Source: E44-bin88 sp050123275 (GTDB lineage Bacteria > Chloroflexota > Dehalococcoidia > Dehalococcoidales > BS750m-G39). Taken from it: a DNA stretch of 64,000 nt. Positions 9,165-16,419 of this stretch are shown here, one piece after another. Numbering within the stretch: the first letter of the stretch is position 1; each line of letters starts with the position of its first letter. The stretch is from NCBI GenBank assembly GCA_050123275.1, contig JASFHK010000008.1, positions 1 through 64,000 of the forward strand. Direction: 5' to 3'. The position numbers and the translations under genes were made by a program. The notes beneath the pieces were generated by a model. That model ran no database searches and had not been told where the DNA came from. It saw only the letters and a list, made by a program, of their open reading frames with translations.

Positions 9165-9674
9165 TCACTCGGCCATTACGTCCTCGATGGCCTTGTAGGC
9201 GTCGTCCAGGATTTGGCGCACCCGCTGCATCTTATCTGTGTCCTGGCTGCGCAGCACGTCGCTCAGGATATGCTCCAGGTTGTGGTAGTCCTTCATCATC
9301 CCGGCCATCTTGCCCACATTTTTGAAGCTCCACTTGCGCTTCATCTGGCTCCTGACCTCGTCGGCGGAGTCCTGGCGCTCGTCGAGGAACTTCAAGCCGG
9401 CCTCGGTGATGGTGTAAATCTTCTTGCCGTCCCTCTCGGCGGCTTCGGCGTAGCCCATCTCCTCCAGCATCTGCAGGGTGGGATAGACCGCCCCCGGGCT
9501 AGGGGTATAAAAACCGTGCGACATCGCCTCCAGCTCGCGGATGACCTCGTAGCCGTGCCTCGGCTTCTCTTTGAGCAGGTCAAGGATGACGTACTTCAGG
9601 TCGCCCTTCTGGAAGGATTTGTCCCGCCAGGGCCGCCGTGAGTGCCGCTCCAGGTTGGCTCCAAATCTAAACAT
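9165..9674 (-). CDS. PadR-family transcriptional regulator
   Basis: 169 aa. Winged helix at about residues 25-100: KGDLKYVILDLLKEKPRHGYEVIRELE and SPGAVYPTLQMLEEMGYA are diagnostic of PadR. The C-terminal part (about 110-169) is a helical dimerisation region. First gene of the six-gene export operon, preceded by the ribosome-binding site AAAGGAGG and a promoter whose start region carries the palindromes described separately. PadR proteins usually repress their own operon until a phenolic or antibiotic ligand binds. Confidence 0.92.
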   Translation of the reverse strand: MFRFGANLERHSRRPWRDKSFQKGDLKYVILDLLKEKPRHGYEVIRELEAMSHGFYTPSPGAVYPTLQMLEEMGYAEAAERDGKKIYTITEAGLKFLDERQDSADEVRSQMKRKWSFKNVGKMAGMMKDYHNLEHILSDVLRSQDTDKMQRVRQILDDAYKAIEDVMAE

Positions 9675-9693
9675 CTTCAGCCTCCTTTCCCCC

Positions 9694-9759
9694 TTGATAT
9701 ATCAGATAATATCACGATATATCTTGATATATTATAATATTACTTTACCCCCCTGTCAA
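9694..9759 (-). promoter_or_regulatory. Promoter with overlapping palindromic operator for the PadR operon
   Basis: On the minus strand TTGACA (9754-9759), 17-nt spacer, TATAAT (9731-9736): full consensus. Immediately downstream, over the transcription start, are a perfect palindrome TGATATATCA (9695-9704) and a direct repeat CTTGATATAT at 9693 and 9723 (30 bp apart, about three helical turns). This is the expected geometry for a repressor blocking a strong promoter; PadR is the obvious candidate. Confidence 0.8.
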
Positions 9760-9868
9760 GGGGTCCGGGGACCAATTTCAAAAAACTCGTTGGCGGCATC
9801 CTTTTCCCGGAAAGTGCAACCGCCAGCAGCCCCTGTCAAGAGAATAAGCTTCAAAACGACCGGGGGTA

Positions 9869-9897
9869 TTGACAAAAGACACAAAAAGTAGTATTTT
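9869..9897 (+). promoter_or_regulatory. Promoter TTGACA-N17-TATTTT
   Basis: TTGACA (9869-9874), 17-nt spacer, TATTTT (9892-9897), reading toward the structured leader and the DUF378 gene. Predicted start near 9904. Confidence 0.55.
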
Positions 9898-10016
9898 TTG
9901 CCCAAACGGAACCCGGGGGTGACCGTCGGGCAAGGCCGGCGGCGGGCAGGTAGCGATAATGGACTAAGGGCACTGGGAAACCGCTCTAAGCAAGCGGTTG
10001 ACGGTGCCTTTTTTTA
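9898..10016 (+). ncRNA. Candidate structured leader with attenuator, upstream of DUF378 gene
   Basis: A 5' domain has nested complementary segments TTGCCC/GGGCAA (9898-9903/9928-9933) and ACGG/CCGT (9906-9909/9923-9926). A G-rich linker follows, then a terminator-type hairpin: GGCAC/GTGCC (9969-9973/10004-10008) enclosing AACCGCT/AGCGGTT (9979-9985/9993-9999), with seven T at 10009-10015. The terminator lies before the gene, as in attenuators and riboswitches. The outermost stem may fall partly upstream of the predicted start. I could not match it to a known riboswitch class. Confidence 0.5.
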
Positions 10017-10046
10017 TTGAAACTACTGGCGACAAGGGGGGTAAAA

Positions 10047-10244
10047 ATGGACACTCTGGCTATGGTCTGCTTGATCATCGCGGCGGTGGGGGCGTTAAAC
10101 TGGGGCCTGGTCGGGCTCTTCAAGTTCGACCTGGTGGCCTTTATCGCGGGGGGCAAAAAGTTCGGCGAGGTCAATATCCTCTCGCGGCTCATCTACATTA
10201 TCGTCGCCGCCGCCGGGGTTATCGCCGCCGTCCACTATTTCTAA
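10047..10244 (+). CDS. DUF378 small membrane protein
   Basis: 65 aa with two helices: MVCLIIAAVGALNWGLVGLF carries the family signature G-A-x-N-W-G-L-V-G, and the second is IYIIVAAAGVIAAVHYF. The ATG at 10047 is preferred over an in-frame TTG upstream because AAGGGGGG lies just before it. Family function unknown. Preceded by the attenuator-like leader and followed by a terminator. Confidence 0.85.
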   Translation: MDTLAMVCLIIAAVGALNWGLVGLFKFDLVAFIAGGKKFGEVNILSRLIYIIVAAAGVIAAVHYF

Positions 10245-10343
10245 GCCACTAAAGATTAGCCGCCCTATCCAAAGCCGGGCCCGACACCCGGCCACGGTGC
10301 CGAAGTCGCCTTCAGCACCGGCGTGGTCGCTTGGCGACAAAAA

Positions 10344-10377
10344 GAGGGGAGCCTATAAGGTTCCCCCTCTACTTTTT
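10344..10377 (+). terminator. Terminator after DUF378 gene
   Basis: Hairpin GAGGGG..CCT/AGG..CCCCTC (10344-10369) followed by CTTTTT. Further hairpins lie between this and the stop codon (GCCGGG/CCCGGC at about 10276-10294; GGTGC/GCACC at about 10295-10320). Confidence 0.65.
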
Positions 10378-10404
10378 CCCGAATAGTGCAACAGCGGAGA
10401 GGCT

Positions 10405-11193
10405 ATGTCAATAGGCAACAAAAAAACCTTGATATTGGGTCATGGAGCAATCCTTAAAAAACTAGTTGGGGGCGAATTCATGAAGTCTCAACAGTCATTG
10501 ACCACCCTATTAAACGATGATATGCTTGTTTTTAGACGACGTATGTCTAAGCCCAGAAACCAACGAAAAAAGCATAGAACACAATCACATAATAGGCACG
10601 CAAGTAAAATGATAATTACATTCACGATTGTGGGTCTGGTAGTGGCTGTTTTGGGCTTCTTTAGCTTCCCGTATCTTAAATCAGTAATTTGGCCAATAAG
10701 TGTAGAACCTGATGAAATCTCGCTTCGGCAAAACCCTTGGACAATAAAAACTACTTCTAGCGTTACGAATATAAGATCAGACAAAACTCAGTACGACGTC
10801 TGGATAATGCTCAGATTCGAAGACTGCAACGTAGATGCTCAAAGCATCTCTTTTGAATTTCCTGACCTAGAAGACACTATTTCTGGAACTACTGGCTCTA
10901 TCGTAGCGAACTACGATTGCGTGATAATTAAAGGCCTAGATTCACAGGATAAACTCGTCATCTTCATAATCCTTCACCATTTACTGCCCAGCGAATCTTT
11001 ACAGTTTGTAACGAATATAGATACATCCCAAGGATTTACCGGAGGCAAAGACCCTCGAATAACTGTTAAATCAATCCACCACGCAGATACTCCAGTAAAT
11101 CTTATCAGTCAAGGCAACAATCTCGCGTATCCTTTCACCCCTCCATTTAGCTTCAGAATAACAAGCCTATCACTTAGACTGAAACAACAATAA
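10405..11193 (+). CDS. Hypothetical single-pass membrane protein, AT-rich
   Basis: 262 aa, no family recognised. About 68 basic residues at the N-terminus (RRRMSKPRNQRKKHRTQSHN) are followed by one membrane helix (MIITFTIVGLVVAVLGFFSF). The remaining ~170 residues look like an extracytoplasmic beta-rich domain. Several internal Met codons make the start uncertain; the first has GGAGAGG before it. Base composition is clearly lower in GC than its neighbours, suggesting acquisition. It stands alone. Confidence 0.6.
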   Translation: MSIGNKKTLILGHGAILKKLVGGEFMKSQQSLTTLLNDDMLVFRRRMSKPRNQRKKHRTQSHNRHASKMIITFTIVGLVVAVLGFFSFPYLKSVIWPISVEPDEISLRQNPWTIKTTSSVTNIRSDKTQYDVWIMLRFEDCNVDAQSISFEFPDLEDTISGTTGSIVANYDCVIIKGLDSQDKLVIFIILHHLLPSESLQFVTNIDTSQGFTGGKDPRITVKSIHHADTPVNLISQGNNLAYPFTPPFSFRITSLSLRLKQQ

Positions 11194-11228
11194 ATTCCCC
11201 TTCCTGATAAAAAAGAGGGGAAATAAAG

Positions 11229-11257
11229 AAAAAGGGGGAGAGCCGTCAGGCTCCCCC
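11229..11257 (-). terminator. Terminator for the 115-aa hypothetical gene
   Basis: Minus strand: GGGGGAGCCTGACGGCTCTCCCCC followed by TTTTT (11229-11233). Confidence 0.75.
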
Positions 11258-11275
11258 CTCCCCTGATTATACCCC

Positions 11276-11623
11276 CTACCCCCTCTTAATCTCCTCCACA
11301 TCCACCTGGTCGCCGAAAGCCTCCTTGGCGCTCTGCTGCAACCCCTCCAAATCCGCCCTGTCCTCCAGCTCCACCACCAGCTCGCGGTCGTCCAGGACCT
11401 TGAGCCGCCCGTACTTGTTGACTATCTCGATAACCTTATTGGGGTCGACCGTTATCCAGCCCTTCATGCGCCTCACCAGCTCGTCGCCCTTGAAGGCCCT
11501 TTCGATAACCAGGTCGATATCGCGGAACTTGGCCTCCCAGCTTATTTGGGCCGGCTCGACCACCACCGGGCAGACCGGGTCGTGGACGACGGCGCATCTA
11601 AACCATATCTTAGCTCGAATCAT
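11276..11623 (-). CDS. Conserved hypothetical protein
   Basis: 115 aa, no membrane segment. Alternating charged strands and helices (VIERAFKGDELVRRMKGWITVDPNKVIEIVNKYGRLKVLDDRELVVELEDRADLEGLQQSAKEAF). Two Cys near the N-terminus (RCAVVHDPVC). Family not recognised. Codon use is typical of the genome and it has its own terminator, so it is likely a real gene. Confidence 0.6.
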   Translation of the reverse strand: MIRAKIWFRCAVVHDPVCPVVVEPAQISWEAKFRDIDLVIERAFKGDELVRRMKGWITVDPNKVIEIVNKYGRLKVLDDRELVVELEDRADLEGLQQSAKEAFGDQVDVEEIKRG

Positions 11624-11709
11624 CTTGATAAATCTCCTCCCCTCAATTGACAGACGCCACTAATATAAGTTATTTTGCAACCGAGAGCAACCGAAAAGAG
11701 GGGGAAACG

Positions 11710-12360
11710 ATGGATGCGCTAGAGGCGATCAGAGAGCGAAGGAGTGCCCGGGCCTTCAAGCCCGTTCCGGTGCCGAGAAAGAAAATCGAGGAGATACTGG
11801 AGCTGACCGTAAACGCCCCCTCGGCCAACAACCTCCAGCCCTGGGAGTTCGTAGTGGTCAGGGACGAGGAGCGGGAGAGGTTGAGCCGCAAGTTGCTCAA
11901 GGCCTACAAGGAGAAGCAGATATCCTGCGGCTCCGGGGCGAGCAAGCCCCTGCCCGACGCGGTGCGCAAAAGGGGGCTGAAGACACTGGAAGAGATGACG
12001 GCCTTCGTCGCCAAGACGGGCGGCGACGTGAACGTCTTCGTCAACGAGGGCAGCTGCAACTTCTACGGCGCGCCGGTGGCCGTCATCATCTGCATCGACG
12101 ACTGCTTCTCCGCCCGCCAGTTCGTCGATGTCGGCGCCGCCGTGGGCTACCTGGCGCTGGCGGCACAGGCCTGCGGGCTGGCCAGTTGCCCCATTGGCTT
12201 AATCACCGACTACGCCGAGGAAATCAAGGACTTTTTGAACATACCCGAAAACAAGCGGGTGGTCATCGGCGTCGCTCTGGGCTATCCCGATAAGGAGAAC
12301 CCGATGGCGCAGTTCCGTTCCTCCCGGGCCGACATCAAAGAGCTGGTGAGGTGGTTTTAA
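11710..12360 (+). CDS. Nitroreductase family protein
   Basis: 216 aa from the ATG at 11710, chosen because GAGGGGG precedes it and the family begins there (MDALEAIRERRSARAF, with the FMN-binding RxSxR). APSANNLQPWEF is the second FMN/dimer motif; GAAVGYLALAAQACGLASC and VVIGVALGYPD complete the fold. FMN-dependent reductase of unknown substrate. An inserted Cys-containing segment (QISCGSGASKP, NEGSCNFYG) is not general to the family. Confidence 0.88.
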   Translation: MDALEAIRERRSARAFKPVPVPRKKIEEILELTVNAPSANNLQPWEFVVVRDEERERLSRKLLKAYKEKQISCGSGASKPLPDAVRKRGLKTLEEMTAFVAKTGGDVNVFVNEGSCNFYGAPVAVIICIDDCFSARQFVDVGAAVGYLALAAQACGLASCPIGLITDYAEEIKDFLNIPENKRVVIGVALGYPDKENPMAQFRSSRADIKELVRWF

Positions 12361-12387
12361 CCGCCGTCTCTGACGGGAAAAAGGACT

Positions 12388-13143
12388 ATGATGCTGAAGC
12401 CCATCAAATGGTACAAGAGCCTGGCCACCAAAAAGGGGCGGCGTGAGGCCGGCGCCTTTCTCATCGAAGGGGAAAGCACCGTCCGCCAGATAATCAGTAG
12501 CAACCCCGACGACATCATCGAAATAGTCTCCACGGAGGAACTGCCTCCCTCTTACGGTAAATACCCCCGACGTTTGGTCAGCGAAAGCCAGCTGGGCTCC
12601 ATCAGCTCCACCAAAGCGCCCCAGGGTATCATGGCCGTCGTCCGCATCCCCCCGGACACATACTCCGACAAACTGCCCGACAACGCCGGGACTAAAATAC
12701 TGCTCCTCGAAGACGTCCAGGACCCGGGGAACGTGGGCACCCTCATCCGCACCGCCGTCGCCTTCGATTTCTGCGGGGTTATTCTCACCGGCAAGTGCGC
12801 CGACCCCCTCTCCCCGAAATGCGTCCAGTCCACCGTCGGCACCGTGCTATCCCTGTGGCTGCGCCGCACCCCCCGCTATCTGGAGCTGGTCGAGGCATTA
12901 AAGGACAAGGGATACTCGCTGGTAGCCGCCGATTTAGACGGCGCGGAAGACCGATCGGTGCTGAGAAGCCAAAAACTGCTGCTGGCACTGGGCAACGAGG
13001 CCGGCGGCCTTTCCGAAGCGGTACTTAATACAGCCGACCATAGGTTAAGAATACCCGTCAGTCCGGGGAAAGTAGAATCGCTGAACGTAGCCGCCTGCGG
13101 CGCCATCTGCATGTATTTGAGCTACCCCGAAGCCGGCGGTTAG
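12388..13143 (+). CDS. TrmH/SpoU-family RNA 2'-O-methyltransferase
   Basis: 251 aa. N-terminal substrate-binding domain (about 1-95) with KKGRREAGAFLIEGE, then the SPOUT knot with its three motifs: DPGNVGTLIRTA (motif 1, catalytic Arg), LLALGNEAGGLS (motif 2) and ESLNVAACGAI (motif 3). Methylates a ribose 2'-OH of rRNA or tRNA using SAM; the exact nucleotide cannot be told. Follows the nitroreductase gene on the same strand. Confidence 0.92.
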   Translation: MMLKPIKWYKSLATKKGRREAGAFLIEGESTVRQIISSNPDDIIEIVSTEELPPSYGKYPRRLVSESQLGSISSTKAPQGIMAVVRIPPDTYSDKLPDNAGTKILLLEDVQDPGNVGTLIRTAVAFDFCGVILTGKCADPLSPKCVQSTVGTVLSLWLRRTPRYLELVEALKDKGYSLVAADLDGAEDRSVLRSQKLLLALGNEAGGLSEAVLNTADHRLRIPVSPGKVESLNVAACGAICMYLSYPEAGG

Positions 13144-13153
13144 GCTCTCCCCG

Positions 13154-13648
13154 TCAGCACCCCTCCAGCTTCTCCCGCAGCGCCTTGAGGTTGATGACGT
13201 CCTCGCGGTTGTATTCCAACAAAACCGCCAAGGCCCGCCTATCGTAGTCGTTGACGTAGCGCCACCAGAGCCGAATCGCCTCGTAGCCGTTCATATCGCT
13301 CAGCCGCCGCGGTATGCCCAGCTGGCGCTCCACCGCCTTGAAGCCGCCGCGCAGGTTGTTGCGCCAGCAATCGTACATCAGGTCGTAGTGGTCGAAGATT
13401 TCGCTTAAATCCACCCCCAGGCGGTGGTGAATAAAGGGCAGGTCAAAACGGCTTCCGTTATAGGTGTAGATGGCCTCCACCCCCTGCAGCGCCTCGAGCA
13501 GGCTCTCCGCCGAGATGTCGTCCCCCACCAGCTGCACGAAACGGTTTTCCTTACCGCGGCAGAGGTGTACCCCCACCACCGTTATCTGACAGTGATGGGG
13601 CGAAAGCCCGGTGGTTTCGATATCAAGATAGGCTTCGCAGCCAGGCAA
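13154..13648 (-). CDS. YprB-type RNase H-like (DEDD) exonuclease domain protein
   Basis: 164 aa. Catalytic acidic motifs: DIETTG (Exo I, about residue 9), YNGSRFDLPF (Exo II) and LLEYNREDV (Exo III, Y-x3-D type). The region GGFKAVERQLGI is typical of YprB family members. Probably a 3'-5' nuclease acting on single-stranded nucleic acid. Convergent with the methyltransferase gene. Confidence 0.88.
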   Translation of the reverse strand: MPGCEAYLDIETTGLSPHHCQITVVGVHLCRGKENRFVQLVGDDISAESLLEALQGVEAIYTYNGSRFDLPFIHHRLGVDLSEIFDHYDLMYDCWRNNLRGGFKAVERQLGIPRRLSDMNGYEAIRLWWRYVNDYDRRALAVLLEYNREDVINLKALREKLEGC

Positions 13649-13669
13649 AAGCGACTCCCCGAATTTTCA

Positions 13670-14050
13670 CTAACTAAACGGTACCAAGTAGATGGTGTCT
13701 CCCTCTTTCTGCCCCCGCAACAGCTCGCAGTGCCGCAGCGTGGCCACCAGCCGTTCCAGCTCGCCCTGGGAAAGGTCGAACCTCTGCATCACCTCGGCGG
13801 GAGTGGCCTTACCCCTCTCCTCTAAAAAGCGGCAGATGTCCTTCTGTAGAGGGGTCAACCCCTGAATCCCCACCAATCCCGCCCCCCGCCGCGCGCTCGT
13901 GGCCGCGTAAACCGCCCAGGGGTCGCAGGGCTTGGCCGGAGACAGGGCGTCGATGTAGCAGTCGTCACAGAGCGTCTGCCCCAGGTGCTGGTGCGTCTCC
14001 GCCTCGGGAACCTCGCGCTGGCACTTCTGGCACTTCACCATCTTCATCAC
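13670..14050 (-). CDS. Zinc-ribbon plus winged-helix protein
   Basis: 126 aa. N-terminal zinc ribbon with CQKCQREV and CDDCYIDAL; C-terminal winged helix (about 65-126): LTPLQKDICRFLEERGKATPAEVMQRFDLSQGELERL. Most likely a DNA-binding regulator. 21 nt upstream of the exonuclease gene on the same strand, so probably cotranscribed. Specific family not recognised. Confidence 0.7.
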   Translation of the reverse strand: MMKMVKCQKCQREVPEAETHQHLGQTLCDDCYIDALSPAKPCDPWAVYAATSARRGAGLVGIQGLTPLQKDICRFLEERGKATPAEVMQRFDLSQGELERLVATLRHCELLRGQKEGDTIYLVPFS

Positions 14051-14182
14051 CCCCCTAAGCCGAAAAGGCGCCCGGATTACCAGTCGTTTTAATTATAACA
14101 TTTTTCATAACCCTTGGGTCATCGCCGACAACCGCTCCCCCTTTGGAGAGAATTTATAAATTCTAATTTTAGAATTTCGGTG

Positions 14183-14222
14183 GAGATTGCTTCGTCCTGC
14201 CAAGCAGGACTCGCAATGACAG
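14183..14222 (-). repeat. Dispersed repeat type C (TCATTGCGAG...GAAGCAATCTC)
   Basis: Minus-strand copy with outer arms TGTCATTGCGAG and GAAGCAATCTC around a variable hairpin (TCCTGC/GCAGGA). Other copies at 21200 and 29840. The same type of short intergenic repeat is known from many environmental bacteria. Confidence 0.75.
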
Positions 14223-14229
14223 TATGATT

Positions 14230-14408
14230 CGGGGGTTTTAGGGGCCAAAGCCTCCTATACCTTAAAGGGCAGCGGGCGTGAAAAGATTGAAAACGGGGTG
14301 GGGCTGGGGGCGTAACCCAGAAGGAATTCTAGAGGGAGAATCCCCTCTAAGGGTGGGCAGGGTGGGTCAAAACTACGTTGGATAAAAAAGGTGGGGTGGC
14401 GGGAGGTA
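14230..14408 (+). repeat. Degenerate repeat A followed by repeat B
   Basis: Type A remnant: GGGGGTTTTAGGGG, ACCTTAAAGGGCAGCGGGCG, AAGATTGAAAACGGGG (14230-14300). Type B (about 14349-14408): GGGTGGGCAGGGTGGG, TACGTTGG, GGTGGGGTGGCGGG. Same A-then-B order as at 887-1060. The interval 14051-14503 contains only repeats and a terminator. Confidence 0.65.
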
Positions 14409-14428
14409 ACCCTACCCAAAAACGAAAA

Positions 14429-14455
14429 GGCGTCTGATTTCAAAAATCAGACGCC
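14429..14455 (-). terminator. Terminator of the acetate-carrier gene
   Basis: Minus strand GGCGTCTGATT/AATCAGACGCC followed by TTTTCGTTTTT. Confidence 0.85.
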
Positions 14456-14503
14456 CTCGATGCGAATTAAGTCTATCCGGCTAACGCCGGGATAACTTTT
14501 CTC

Positions 14504-15190
14504 CTAGTAGCTCTTGTGAGCCGCCGCTTCCGTAGCCTCCGGCTGGGCCGCCCTCTTCTCGGCAGCCTGCGCAGCGGGCTGAACGGCTTTCTTTTCGCCC
14601 AGCGGCAGGACGACGCGGCCGTAGGCCTCGTTGAGCACCTGCCCCAGACCGGCGTACATTGCGGAAAGCCCGCAGAGGATGCCCTCGCAGCCGGCGATGG
14701 TCTTGATGATGGTGCTGCCCGTGGCGTCGGCGATGGCCAGCAGGATGAAGAGAATCGTCAGCGTGGAAAAGACCACCTGCAAGGCCTGGTTATGCTTCAG
14801 GGTAGCCAAGAACATCACCAGTGTGAACACCCCCCAAAGGGAAAGGTAAGCCACCATCCCCGCCGTACCCTGGGCCGTACCCATGCCGAGGGAGGGCATA
14901 ACCAGCGTCCCCACCAGGCTTAACCAGAAGAAGCCGTAGGACAGGAAGGCGGTAGCGCCGAAGGTGTTGTTCTTCTTCCACTCCATGATTCCGGCGACTA
15001 CCTGGGCGATGCCTCCGTAGAAGATACCCATGGCCAATATCATCGTCCCCAATTCGAAGAGACCGGCGTTATGCAGGTTGAGCAAAATGGTGGTCATCCC
15101 GAAAGCCAGCAGCCCGAGCGGGGCCGGGTTGGCCGTGGTATCCTTAATGTTTACTATGGACTCGTTTGTCTGTTGCACACTAACCTCCAA
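14504..15190 (-). CDS. GPR1/FUN34/YaaH (SatP) family acetate/succinate transporter
   Basis: 228 aa, six membrane helices. The family motif NPAPLGLLAFGMTT is at residues 21-34; GIFYGGIAQVVAGIMEW and AFLSYGFFWLS follow. The core is of usual length; a charged Ala/Glu/Lys-rich tail of about 35 residues is an addition. Takes up or releases acetate (or succinate) with protons. A 53-aa membrane ORF lies 160 nt upstream on the same strand. Confidence 0.92.
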   Translation of the reverse strand: MEVSVQQTNESIVNIKDTTANPAPLGLLAFGMTTILLNLHNAGLFELGTMILAMGIFYGGIAQVVAGIMEWKKNNTFGATAFLSYGFFWLSLVGTLVMPSLGMGTAQGTAGMVAYLSLWGVFTLVMFLATLKHNQALQVVFSTLTILFILLAIADATGSTIIKTIAGCEGILCGLSAMYAGLGQVLNEAYGRVVLPLGEKKAVQPAAQAAEKRAAQPEATEAAAHKSY

Positions 15191-15350
15191 TCTAGTCGTG
15201 ATGTATAGGCTAAGGGAACCGGAACGGCCTAAAGCCGGCCCGATTTAACCCTTTAACCGCGCACTAAAACAGCAGAGCCGGTATGAACCCAATGCACCGA
15301 CCCTGCTGCCTTGCCGTCATAAATCCGGGAACCCGTTACCGCCGAGTCGC

Positions 15351-15512
15351 CTAGTAAGCGTGCCTCGTGGTAACCGGTCTGGTGGTACCGGCAACTTTTC
15401 TCTTACTTGCGGTCCGCTTGGTGCCGCCGAAGTAATGCGACCACGCCATGATGGCCGGCAGGAAACACACCGCGGCACCTATAACCAAGGCAATAACTAC
15501 GAGAATATCCAT
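15351..15512 (-). CDS. 53-aa membrane protein upstream of acetate carrier
   Basis: ATG at 15512 with ribosome-binding site AGAGGTGAT, stop at 15351. One hydrophobic helix (MDILVVIALVIGAAVCFLPA) followed by IMAWSHYFGG and a basic tail (KRTASKRKVAGTTRP). The helix-plus-short-tail layout resembles small accessory proteins found beside organic-acid symporters. The 160 nt between it and the transporter holds no other frame. Confidence 0.6.
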   Translation of the reverse strand: MDILVVIALVIGAAVCFLPAIMAWSHYFGGTKRTASKRKVAGTTRPVTTRHAY

Positions 15513-15649
15513 GAATATCACCTCTTTAGCTAAATACCTATTATCAGCATACCGCTTTTACACCATTGTCCAAATCCGCCTTAGTGCTCATTTGCCTGGC
15601 GCTAAATACCCAATTGGGCAGGCGCCGTCCCCTTCCTCCACCTTCAGAA

Positions 15650-15678
15650 TTGAAGACGGCTTTTCACTGCGCTATACT
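15650..15678 (+). promoter_or_regulatory. Promoter of the response-regulator gene
   Basis: TTGAAG (15650-15655), 17-nt spacer, TATACT (15673-15678). The ATG is at 15688, so the predicted start of transcription falls within a few bases of the start codon. Confidence 0.6.
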
Positions 15679-15687
15679 CTAAGAGCG

Positions 15688-16362
15688 ATGAAGGCAACGG
15701 AGAGAATCAGAATCATCATTGCCGACGACCACGCCGTGGTCAGGGAGGGCACGCGCACCCTGCTGGAGCGGGAAGCGGACATGGAGCTGGTGGGCGAGGC
15801 CGGCGACGGCGACAAAGCCCTGGAGCTCATCGCCACGCTGAAACCCGACGTGGCTATTTTAGATATCAACATGCCCGGCATCAGCGGCATCGAGGTCACC
15901 CGGCGGGCCAAGCCCCTCTCCCCCCAGACGGCGGTGTTGATTCTGACCGTCTACGATAACGACGAATACATCTTCAGCCTGCTCGAAGCCGGCGCCGCCG
16001 GCTACCTGCTCAAGGACGCCCCCACCGCGGAGCTGATAAAAGCGGTGCGCTCGATTTACGCCGGCGAGCCGGTGCTGCACCCCTCCATCGCCAACAAGGT
16101 CATCCGGCGGGCGCTCAAAGGCCGCGACAAGGCCGGCGGTGACTATGCCGACTCGGAATTGAGCCAGCGCGAAAAAGAGGTGCTGCAACTGGCCGCTAAA
16201 GGCATGTCGAACCAGGCCATCGCCGACAAGCTGCACCTGAGCATCCGCACCGTCCAGCGTCACCTCAACTCGATATTCAACAAGCTCAGCGTCGGCTCCC
16301 GGACGGAGGCTATTTTCCAGAGCGTGAAAAGGGGCTGGCTCTCCTTTGAAGACATCGTTTGA
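15688..16362 (+). CDS. NarL/FixJ-family response regulator
   Basis: 224 aa. Receiver domain (about 6-125) with the acidic pair DD in IIIADDHAVVREG, the phospho-acceptor Asp in VAILDINMPG, T in ILTVYD, and K in YLLKDAP. LuxR-type HTH (about 155-215): LSQREKEVLQLAAKGMSNQAIADKLHLS. The start is the ATG at 15688; in-frame upstream sequence does not resemble the family. Forms a pair with the kinase gene 57 nt downstream. Confidence 0.94.
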   Translation: MKATERIRIIIADDHAVVREGTRTLLEREADMELVGEAGDGDKALELIATLKPDVAILDINMPGISGIEVTRRAKPLSPQTAVLILTVYDNDEYIFSLLEAGAAGYLLKDAPTAELIKAVRSIYAGEPVLHPSIANKVIRRALKGRDKAGGDYADSELSQREKEVLQLAAKGMSNQAIADKLHLSIRTVQRHLNSIFNKLSVGSRTEAIFQSVKRGWLSFEDIV

Positions 16363-16419
16363 GCCCCACCCCCAGCACCGCTTCAAGGCCGGGGCCGCTT
16401 TACGGGCGTTAGCGTTGCG

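Noticed and set aside
9898..10016. Known riboswitch (c-di-GMP-I or cobalamin) ahead of DUF378
   Set aside because: Only scattered short similarities (GCAAGGCC, GGTAGC); core consensus elements and pairing pattern were not found.
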